Assembly (NCBI GenBank): GCA_964496245.1
Contig: CAZBZG010000175.1
Coordinates: 1-10,128, forward strand
DNA: 10,128 nucleotides
Direction: 5' to 3'
From: CAZBZG01 sp964496245
Lineage (GTDB): Bacteria > Planctomycetota > SZUA-567
Part shown: in pieces, positions 1 to 6,754 of the stretch
Position numbering within the stretch: position 1 is the stretch's first letter
Layout: every line of letters starts with the position of its first letter
Translations under genes and position numbers: made by a program
Notes under the pieces: model-generated
What the model was told of the DNA's origin: nothing
Database searches by the model: none
What the model saw: the letters and a program-made list of their open reading frames with translations, nothing else

Positions 1-381
1 TGCATCAAGCTCATTTACCTTGAATTCCGGAGCTTCCAGGAAAGGATACGCATCATGGGGGAGGTACAGGCCATCCTGGAAGACGACGAGCAGGCCCGCC
101 GGTGCGGCATGGCTCTGATCGACCTCATGCTCTCGGATGGGAGCGGCATGGACGTGGTCAAGATGATCCGCGCCTGTCCGGCGACGCAGGACATCCCGAT
201 CCTGGTGACTTCGGCCATGAACCGTTCCGATGTGCTCCTGTGTACCGCCGACGGGTATCTGCGCAAACCGTTCTCGGCCGACCACCTGGTCGAAGTGGTC
301 GGTCAGACGCTGCGGCGTCGCTATGATGGACACGAAGAGCTCGTCGACGAACTCAAGGACGAGCCCGACGCAGACGGGTAG
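1..381 (+). CDS. Response-regulator receiver domain protein, 5'-truncated by the window edge
   Basis: The frame is open from base 1 to the TAG at 379-381, so the start probably lies outside the window. The visible part carries the second half of a CheY-like receiver. The strand LIDLML holds the likely phospho-acceptor Asp (codon 121-123). LVTSAM carries the conserved Thr (208-210), and YLRKPF carries the conserved Lys-Pro (Lys codon 265-267). The text before it fits helix 1, strand 2 (RIRIMGEV) and helix 2. The acidic pair of strand 1 would then be just upstream. An internal ATG at 55 has AAGGA eight bases before it, but starting there would remove strand 1 and helix 1, so I prefer a truncated gene. 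After the receiver only a short acidic tail follows (DELKDEPDADG) and no output domain, so it is either a single-domain regulator or a C-terminal receiver of a larger protein. The partner kinase cannot be told from here. Confidence 0.8.
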   Translation, partial: CIKLIYLEFRSFQERIRIMGEVQAILEDDEQARRCGMALIDLMLSDGSGMDVVKMIRACPATQDIPILVTSAMNRSDVLLCTADGYLRKPFSADHLVEVVGQTLRRRYDGHEELVDELKDEPDADG

Positions 382-471
382 AGCGCTTTTTCCGCCCGCT
401 GTTGGGTGGGCGGCGAGCCGGGGATGCCGTGCTGCGGGCCGCCGCGCCGCATACGCTTTGGATTTTGAGGC

Positions 472-502
472 TTGACATTCTCTCCCGAATGTGCGAAAAG
501 AT
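472..502 (+). promoter_or_regulatory. Possible sigma-70-type promoter for rpsO-pnp
   Basis: A perfect TTGACA lies at 472-477, inside the AT-richer stretch before rpsO. The -10 element is poor: only A-rich sequence (GAAAAG at 495-500, AAAGAT at 497-502) lies 17-19 bases downstream. The purine-rich leader that follows (about 511-560) ends in the rpsO ribosome binding site. The -35 box and its position support the call; the weak -10 keeps it tentative. Confidence 0.35.
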
Positions 503-568
503 CGGCCTGACAGGAAGACGAGAGAAGAGAACGCGTGAAGAAAGGCGAAGAGGAGAGGTGATCGCAGC

Positions 569-844
569 ATGGTGATGACCGCGGAAAAGAAGACCAGCAT
601 CATCCAAGAGTATGCCACGCACGAAGGCGATACGGGCAGTCCGGAAGTGCAAGTCGCGTTGCTCACCCAACGCATCGGTGAGCTCACGGAGCATCTGCGC
701 GGACACAAGAAAGACCGCCATTCCCGCCGCGGGCTGCTCATGATGGTCAGCAAACGCAATCGCCTGCTCGCCTACCTGCGCCGCAAGGATGTCGAGCGAT
801 ACCGCGCCCTTGTCGCCCGCCTCGACCTTCGGGCCAAGGTATGA
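569..844 (+). CDS. rpsO: 30S ribosomal protein S15
   Basis: S15 is a primary 16S rRNA-binding protein of the small-subunit platform and also takes part in a bridge to the 50S subunit. The 91-residue product matches the family over its whole length. It has the N-terminal helix, then the hallmark GDTGSPEVQVALLTQRI segment, LTEHL, the basic loop KDRHSRRGL, and MVSKRNRLLAYLR. A strong ribosome binding site, GAGGTGATC (555-563), is complementary to the 16S 3' end and sits five bases before the ATG at 569. A second in-frame ATG two codons on (575) is a possible alternative start. The gene precedes pnp, the order found in many bacteria. In E. coli S15 represses its own translation through a leader pseudoknot; I cannot identify an equivalent here by eye. 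Confidence 0.97.
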   Translation: MVMTAEKKTSIIQEYATHEGDTGSPEVQVALLTQRIGELTEHLRGHKKDRHSRRGLLMMVSKRNRLLAYLRRKDVERYRALVARLDLRAKV

Positions 845-909
845 GACGCCCGTCCGAGTTCGGGATTCTCTTTCCATGGCTCCGTCCGTGGGGCGTTGCG
901 CGCGTGGTC

Positions 910-951
910 GGCGCATTGCGCCCTGGAGAGGGGGGCTTTGCGCGAGAGCGC
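910..951 (+). other. Two short hairpins in the rpsO-pnp spacer
   Basis: The 173-base spacer between the S15 stop and the PNPase ATG holds no convincing gene. Two small stems are visible: GGCGC-ATT-GCGCC at 910-922 and GCGC-GAGA-GCGC at 940-951, which G-U pairs can lengthen. Neither is followed by a T-run, so they do not look like intrinsic terminators, and read-through into pnp is expected. In E. coli the same spacer forms an RNase III-cut stem-loop through which PNPase controls its own mRNA. Whether these stems play that part is inference. Confidence 0.4.
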
Positions 952-1017
952 GGCGAAACACGAATCGAAACCAGATGATGAGAAGAACAAACGCCTAGAG
1001 AATTGGAGAGACGACGG

Positions 1018-3294
1018 ATGGATTTGCAGCTGAATGAAATCACAGTGGAGCGGGAACTCGGAGGGCGGACGCTCACCCTCTCGACGGGGTTGATGGCGCG
1101 CCAGGCCGCCGGTGCGGTCGTCGTACGGTACGCCGATACCATGGTCTTGACCGCGGCGACCTGCTCGCCCCCGCGATCCAAGGACCTCGACTTCTTCCCG
1201 CTGATGGTCGATTACCGGGAGAAGACCTACGCCGCCGGCAAGTTTCCCGGCGGGTTCTTCAAGCGCGAAAAGGCTCCGAGCGCCAAGGAAATCCTGACCA
1301 TGCGGCTGGCCGACCGCCCCATCCGGCCGCTGTTCCCCAATGGATACCGGCAGGACGTGATCATCCAGTCGATCGTGCTGTCGGCCGACATGGAAAACGA
1401 GCCGGACGTCCTCAGTCTCATTGGGGCTTCGGCCGCGGTAAGTCTCAGCACCATGCCGTTCGCCGGGCCGATCGGCGCGGTGCGCATGGGGCTGGTCGAC
1501 GGCGAACTGGTGATCAATCCCACGCATAAGCAGGCCGATGAGGGGGATCTCAATCTGGTGATCGCCGGTACGACCGAGAACATCACCATGGTGGAGGCCA
1601 GCGCCAACGAGCTCCCCGAGGATCGGATGCTGGAAGCTCTCAACAAGGGGCACGAGGTCTGCCGAACCGTGGCGGAGATGATCCGGGAACTCGAAGAAAA
1701 AGCAGGGCGGACGGAGAGGGAGACCCCTGCCGACCCCGAGAAGCCGGCCTGCCTCGAGCAGGTGCGGGAGGCCGCGGGCGACCGGCTTGGCGAAGCCTTG
1801 CGCGCGCCCACGAAGCAGGCACGGCGAGAGGCCGTGCAGGCGCTCGGAGAAGAGTTGGTGGATCGCCTGGCCGGCGAGCCGGACGAGGGGGGCCTTGACG
1901 CCGAACAAGTGATTCAGGCCTTCGGGATGCTGGAAAAGGCGGCCGTGCGGGAGATGGCCAAGGCGGGCAAGCGGGTTGACGGACGGGATACCAAGACCGT
2001 GCGCCCCATCGACTGCCGCGTCGGCGTTTTGCCGCGCACCCACGGCTCGTCCCTGTTCACCCGCGGCGAGACCCAGGCTTTGGTGGCCGCGACGCTCGGG
2101 ACCGTCTCCGATACCCAGCGGGTGGACGGGTTGCGGGATGCCTACGAAGAGAAGTGGTTTTTGCACTACCAGGCACCCGGTTTTTCGGTGGGCGAGAGCC
2201 GACCGCCGCGCGGGCCCAGCCGGCGCGACGTGGGCCACGGCATGCTGGGCCAGCGCGCCCTCAAGGCCGTGATTCCCGCAAACGGAGGCTTTCCCTACAC
2301 GGTGCGAGCGGTCTCGGAAGTCCTGGAGATGAACGGCTCTTCCTCCATGGCCACGGTCTGCGGCGCCACCCTCGCCCTCATGGACGCGGGCGTGCCCATC
2401 CGGGCGCCGGTGGCTGGTATCGCCATGGGTTTGATCCAGGACCCTGGAGAGGACGCGGTCGTGCTGACCGACATTCTCGGCGACGAGGACCACTGCGGGG
2501 ACATGGACTTCAAGGTCTGCGGCACGAGCGAGGGAATCACGGCCCTGCAGATGGACATCAAGGTCGCCGGCATCTCGGCCGAGACCCTGCAGCGGGCGCT
2601 GGCCCAGGCCCGCGAGGGGCGTTTGCACATTCTCGAAACCATGAGCGCGTGCTTGGCCTCGCCCCGGCCGGAGCTGAGTCCCCGCGCTCCGCGGATTCAC
2701 GCCCTGCCCGTGGATTCGGACAGGGTGGGCAAGGTGATCGGGCCCGGCGGCAAGACCGTGCGTGCCGTGCAGGACGAGACCGGCGCTCAGATCGATATCG
2801 ACGATTCGGAAACGCCCAACATGGTAACCATCTGCGCACCTGACGAGGAATCGCTTCAGAAGGCGGTCAGCCGCATCGAAGCGCTGATCGCCGTGCCCGA
2901 GGTTGGGCAGACCTACGAAGGTCCGGTCAGGAGCATCCGGGACTTCGGCGTGTTCGTGGAGATTTTGCCCGGAACCGATGGCATGTGCCACATCTCGGAA
3001 CTCGCCGAGGGGTATGTCAAGCAACCCGATGACGTCTGCCAGGTCGGTGACACCATGAAGGTCAAGGTGGTGAACATCGACGACATGGGGCGCGTTCGTC
3101 TCAGCCGCAAGGCCGTTCTGATCGAGGAACGCGGCGGCGAACCCGCTGACGAGAGCGCTGGCGGCGAGGACAAACAAGGCGAGGACAAGGGTGGCGAAGG
3201 ACGGCGCAGGGACAGCTCCCGGCGTCGTGGTCGCGGCGGACATCGGAGGGACGGTGGGTCCAGCCGCAGCGGTGGGGGCTCCTCCCGGCGGTAG
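1018..3294 (+). CDS. pnp: Polyribonucleotide nucleotidyltransferase (PNPase)
   Basis: PNPase degrades RNA 3' to 5' with phosphate, releasing nucleoside diphosphates, and can run in reverse to add tails. It acts as a trimeric ring in the cytoplasm. The start is the ATG at 1018, with GGAGAG (1005-1010) seven bases upstream; it gives 758 residues. The order is canonical. The first RNase PH domain carries FPGGFFKRE and RLADRPIRPLFP. An all-helical linker follows. The second RNase PH domain carries GVLPRTHGSSLFTRGETQAL and the active-site segment ILGDEDHCGDMDFK. By alignment, Asp491, Asp497 and Lys499 match catalytic Asp486, Asp492 and Lys494 of E. coli. A KH domain (about 556-620) has the GPGG loop at 575-578. 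An S1 domain follows (about 628-697, SIRDFGVFVEILPGTDGM). The last roughly 60 residues are an extra tail, first acidic and then rich in Arg, Gly and Ser. The protein is longer than the 711-residue E. coli enzyme mainly because of the linker and tail. Confidence 0.97.
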   Translation: MDLQLNEITVERELGGRTLTLSTGLMARQAAGAVVVRYADTMVLTAATCSPPRSKDLDFFPLMVDYREKTYAAGKFPGGFFKREKAPSAKEILTMRLADRPIRPLFPNGYRQDVIIQSIVLSADMENEPDVLSLIGASAAVSLSTMPFAGPIGAVRMGLVDGELVINPTHKQADEGDLNLVIAGTTENITMVEASANELPEDRMLEALNKGHEVCRTVAEMIRELEEKAGRTERETPADPEKPACLEQVREAAGDRLGEALRAPTKQARREAVQALGEELVDRLAGEPDEGGLDAEQVIQAFGMLEKAAVREMAKAGKRVDGRDTKTVRPIDCRVGVLPRTHGSSLFTRGETQALVAATLGTVSDTQRVDGLRDAYEEKWFLHYQAPGFSVGESRPPRGPSRRDVGHGMLGQRALKAVIPANGGFPYTVRAVSEVLEMNGSSSMATVCGATLALMDAGVPIRAPVAGIAMGLIQDPGEDAVVLTDILGDEDHCGDMDFKVCGTSEGITALQMDIKVAGISAETLQRALAQAREGRLHILETMSACLASPRPELSPRAPRIHALPVDSDRVGKVIGPGGKTVRAVQDETGAQIDIDDSETPNMVTICAPDEESLQKAVSRIEALIAVPEVGQTYEGPVRSIRDFGVFVEILPGTDGMCHISELAEGYVKQPDDVCQVGDTMKVKVVNIDDMGRVRLSRKAVLIEERGGEPADESAGGEDKQGEDKGGEGRRRDSSRRRGRGGHRRDGGSSRSGGGSSRR

Positions 3295-3335
3295 CCTGTG
3301 TTGTTCGCCAGCAGAGGGGATCGGGCACGCGCGGG

Positions 3336-3373
3336 GGGGCGCCAAGGCGCCCCGGTGGAGCGCAGGTTTGCGC
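3336..3373 (+). terminator. Tandem GC-rich hairpins after pnp, possible terminator
   Basis: About 40 bases after the pnp stop lies GGGGCGCC-AA-GGCGCCCC (3336-3353). In practice this is a 7-bp stem closed by a CAAG loop. A second small stem, GCGCA-GGTT-TGCGC, follows at 3360-3373. There is no T-tract, so this may be a weak or factor-dependent terminator, or a 3' end protecting pnp mRNA from decay. The remaining spacer up to 3569 holds an AT-richer patch around 3415-3435 (TATTAG at 3423) that could include a promoter for the next gene. No matching -35 box is clear. Confidence 0.4.
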
Positions 3374-3569
3374 GGGAAGCCTTCAAGTCTACAGTCCAGT
3401 CCGGTCGATAACCCTAGCAGTGTATTAGACTTAAAGTGGCCGTGCCTCCTGGAGAGGGCGGCTCTCGTAAGCGCTGTTTCGGCAAAGGGTTGTGATTCTC
3501 GCGGCCTATAGCGGCATCCCGGGCAGGACAAAGAGCGGGGATGTCGGCGGGCTCTTGGAGGATGGTAAC

Positions 3570-6500
3570 ATGCGGATTCGCTGGACACAAATCTTTCTGA
3601 TCTCATGGGTTGCTTTCTTCGCGGGCGCCGTGGCCGCGCAGGAGGGTGGCAACGGAGGCTCAGGCGCCGAGCGGCTGGAGGCGCTCGAGAAGCTGGCGCA
3701 AGTGGCCACCGATCGCTTTGAGCTCGGTCGCTTTGTAGAGGCCAAGGCGGCCCTGGACAAGCTGTATGCCAAGCATCCCAGCAACAAGGAGTGCTGGCAT
3801 CTCCGCGAGGTCTTCGGGGACAAGATTTTCCGGCACATGGCCTTCTGGGTGCACAAGGGGCGCACGCTGGGCGAAGCGCCGTTGGAAATTCTCAAGGGTG
3901 CCCAGGACTTCGACCAAGCGCAGTTGCTCGACCCCGACAACATTCGAGCGGTCGTGAAAGAGCTCGTTCTCCAGCCCGAGAACCCCCGCTATATGTACAG
4001 ACTGGCCCGCATCGGCCCGTTTGCCGTACCCTATCTGATCGAGTACCTGCGCACCGGAGAGGACGAGGTCGCGCGCACGAACGCCTCCGTCCTTCTGGTG
4101 CACCTCGGACCGCAGGTGGTGGTGCCCGTGACCGAAGCCCTTCGGGCCGACGAGGACGTCCTGCGGCAGCACCTCTGCGACGTGCTGCGACAGGTCCGGC
4201 CGGCCGATCCGCGTGCTCTGCCCCAGCTGAAACGGATCTTCGACAACAAGGAGAATCTGCCGACGGTCCGTCTCTTTGCCGAGAAGGCCCTGGAGACGAT
4301 CGCCGACGCGCCCGCCAGAAGCCTGCCCCGGGCTTCCAAGTACATGTATCGCGAAGCCAACCGGGTGTATCTCGGCGGACCGCTCGTCGACGAAGAGATG
4401 ATGGATTTGGGCAGCGCCTTCTGGGTCTGGGATGCGGAGGCCCGGAAGGAGAAGGGCTTCCTCAAGCATCTCCGGGTGCCGCTGTTCGTTCTGGACGACA
4501 TGACCACGCAGGAGTTGGTCTACCAGGGCACCGCGCTGACAGAGGACGAGAAGGAACAGGGAAAATTCCAGATCCTGCTCGCTAGTTCGTTTCTGGCGCA
4601 GGACGCGGAGATCGAGGAGCTGTCCTCGATTCTGCAGCTGCGCGGCATCAGCCGTCCACACGTCCAGGCGCTCAAGGATGATATCGAGGTGTGGGTGAAG
4701 CGTCTCTATCGCAACGAACAGCTGGCCTGGACCGTTGGTTCTTCCCTGCTGCTGGACGTACTGGACAAAGCCCTGCTCGACGGCAAGTCTCCGGTCATCA
4801 TCCGTACGCTCCAAGGCGTACAGGAGGTCGCCGGTCCGCGGGGATGGAAGCTGCTCGAGGGGTACCAGCCGGATCTGGAGATGCCTCCGCCGGCCGAGGA
4901 GCCGAACGAGGCGACGCCTGCGGAGGAGGCTCCGCCCGCAGAGAAGACGGAAGACGCCGGAGCGTCCAAGCCGGCCCCAGGCAAGGCCGAAGCAGCGCCA
5001 GCCCAACCTCCGGCCGACGAGGCGGCTCCCGACGAACTGCCGGCTGCGCCTCCCCATCCGCTGCTCACCTGCCTGGATCATCTGGACCGCCGCGTGCGGT
5101 ATGCTGGCGCCAACTGCCTGGCGCGCATCGGCCTGCCGGCCGAGCACCCGCGATACAAGGATCTGGTGCCCGTGCTGGTCGACGGTTCGCGCGAGAACGC
5201 AGCCATCGTGTGCCTGGTCATCAGCAACGATCCCAAGGTGCGCCAGCGCATCTCGGGCCTGCTTACCCAGGACAAAAAGGACTACCTGGTCATGACCGCG
5301 CCCACGGGACGGGAAGGCTTCTCGGTGGCCGTGCAGTTCCCGCCCAAGGACGCCATCATCATCGATACCGAAGTCGAGGAGTTCGCGTATCTGCGCAACC
5401 AGCTGGCCCTCCGCCAGCTCGTGCCGGCGAGTCCCCTGCCGCTCGTGATCATCACCACGCGCGGTCGGATCGAGGAGATCGCCCGGCAGTTCAGCCCGGA
5501 GCAGTGGGAGATCGACATCCGGTTCAACGTCTCGGCTGAAGACCGCGACCGCTTCGTACGGCTCTATGACGAGCTGAAGCACGTACGCCGCAGCCACGAG
5601 AAGAAGAAGGCGGTCTCCATTCTCACCAACGAGAGCCGCGAGGCGCGGGAAGCCCTCAAGCACGCCATCGTTCTCGAAGCCGAGCGGCGCGGGCGTCCGC
5701 AGCGCCAGACCGAGCTCCTCAAGCTCATGCACAAGAAGAAGCTGCTCTCGGATATCTTCGCGGTCCGCAGTATCTTCGTGAACGTCTTCCTCGACGAGGA
5801 ACTCGCCGGATACACCGCCATGCGCACCGTCAAGGCCCTGCGGCGGGACGAGCGCACGCAGCACGTGCCCATCGCCCTGCTCTCCAGCTTCGGTCCCCAG
5901 GGGCGGGAGAAGTACGTCCGTCGTGATTTCGAGAAGTTCCTGACGAAAGAGGACGGCAAGCAGAAGGACTGCCGCCTGCTCGATTACGAGATCGAGGCGC
6001 GCGATCTGGAGGCAGAGGTCAAGGACATGGTGGGCCTCAATCCGCTGAGCCAGGAAAACTACGTGCGCGAGCTCTATTACCAAATCGCCCTCCGCAGCGC
6101 CAAGGCACTGACCGATCTGGATGTCGAGGCAGCGGGTCTCGCGCTGAAGGACACCCAGGTCCTCCAGCTGATCGACGTGCTGGGCGACACCTCGCGCAAG
6201 CCGGAACTCCGGGCCCAGATCGCGCGGGTGCTCGGCCGGTACGAGGCCGACCGGGCGGCCAAGAGCCTGGTGCGGGTCTTCCGGGACGAGGAGCGGGAGC
6301 ANNNNNNNNNNGGCCATGCTGGTGCGCGTGCAGCAGAAGGGGCTGGAGCATGTGGACCTGCGCGCCGCATGCATCGACGCGCTCGGCCTCATCGACACGG
6401 AGAACAAATGGATGGAGGCCAAGTTGGACGCCCTGGACGATCCATCGGTGCCGGTGCAGAAGGCCGCGGCACGCGCCCTCGGCGTGGCCGAAGGGGGCAT

Positions 6501-6663
6501 CCCCAAGAATCAGACGGTCTTCGACGCTAAGCGGCCCAACGACCCGCGGGATCTCCTCAAGAAACGGGCTGCGCCCGCGCCGATCGAAGAGAAGAAACCA
6601 GAACCAGAAGGCGAGGAGGAAGAGGAAGAAGAAGAGGAGGAAGAGGACGCCCCCGCCTGGTGA
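3570..6663 (+). CDS. Large exported HEAT/TPR-type protein with two degenerate receiver-like modules; interrupted by an assembly gap
   Basis: I do not recognise a named family. The ATG at 3570 has GGAGG eight bases upstream (3557-3561) and opens a good Sec signal peptide: Arg2 and Arg4, a hydrophobic core from about residue 8 to 19, and cleavage near AVAAQ (residues 20-24). An upstream GTG at 3492 would bury that signal. The order after the signal is as follows. A TPR-like helix pair (about 45-75) comes first, then HEAT-like repeats (about 140-250). A Pro/Ala/Glu-rich linker spans residues 438-497. Two modules shaped like response-regulator receivers follow (about 544-674 and 681-821). HEAT-like helices continue on both sides of the N gap, and the end is acidic with eleven Glu in a row. 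There are 910 complete codons before the gap and 116 after it. The reading frame differs across the ten Ns, so the true missing length must be a multiple of three. The make-up suggests a periplasmic or envelope scaffold for protein contacts. That is inference; catalysis is not evident. Confidence 0.85.
6302..6311. other. Assembly gap of ten N
   Basis: Ten ambiguous bases interrupt the large HEAT-type gene. The coding frame before the gap (in phase with 3570) and the one after it (in phase with 6313) differ by one base if the Ns are taken literally. The text on both sides is HEAT-like: AKSLVRVFRDEE before, LRAACIDALG and VQKAAARALG after. The Ns are therefore most likely a fixed-size placeholder rather than a measured length, and the gene is probably intact. 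Confidence 0.97.
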
Positions 6664-6692
6664 TGTGTGCGGAGGTCCTTTGTGCAAGCAAC

Positions 6693-6720
6693 GCGGGGCA
6701 GGCCGAGAGGCCTGCCCCGC
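6693..6720. terminator. Bidirectional hairpin terminator between convergent genes
   Basis: A perfect 12-bp stem (GCGGGGCAGGCC at 6693-6704, GGCCTGCCCCGC at 6709-6720) is closed by a GAGA loop of the GNRA type. It sits 29 bases after the stop of the HEAT-type gene (+) and 34 bases beyond the flagellin stop (-). T-rich but broken sequence follows on the + side (TTCGTGTTGT), and GTTGCTTGCAC follows on the - side. Placement between convergent genes and the perfect pairing make a shared terminator the best reading. Confidence 0.85.
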
Positions 6721-6754
6721 TTCGTGTTGTCGCGATCTTGCACCTTCCGGAGGC

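Noticed and set aside
392..413. Hairpin CCGCCC/GGGCGG after the receiver gene as an intrinsic terminator
   Set aside because: The T-run (387-391) lies before the stem rather than after it, so it does not have terminator form for the + strand, and no minus-strand gene ends there.
1003..1017. TTG at 1003 as start of pnp
   Set aside because: The ATG at 1018 gives the usual N-terminus and has GGAGAG at seven bases, which overlaps the upstream candidate.
3492..3569. GTG at 3492 as start of the HEAT-type gene
   Set aside because: It would place 26 polar residues before the signal peptide and lacks a good ribosome binding site; the ATG at 3570 has GGAGG at eight bases.
772..3606. Long minus-strand open frame (944 codons) opposite pnp
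   Set aside because: It lies antisense to a textbook PNPase. Its product is rich in His, Arg, Gly and Leu, as expected for a shadow of GC-rich coding DNA, and no domain is seen.
3660..6506. Long minus-strand open frame (948 codons) opposite the HEAT-type gene
   Set aside because: It runs through the N gap and mirrors codon bias of the + strand gene, which has a signal peptide, a ribosome binding site and helical repeats. The minus frame has no such support.
6312..6530. End of the HEAT-type gene in the frame that reads straight through the Ns
   Set aside because: The product becomes Arg/Gly-rich and unlike the preceding protein. The shifted frame to 6663 continues HEAT-like text.
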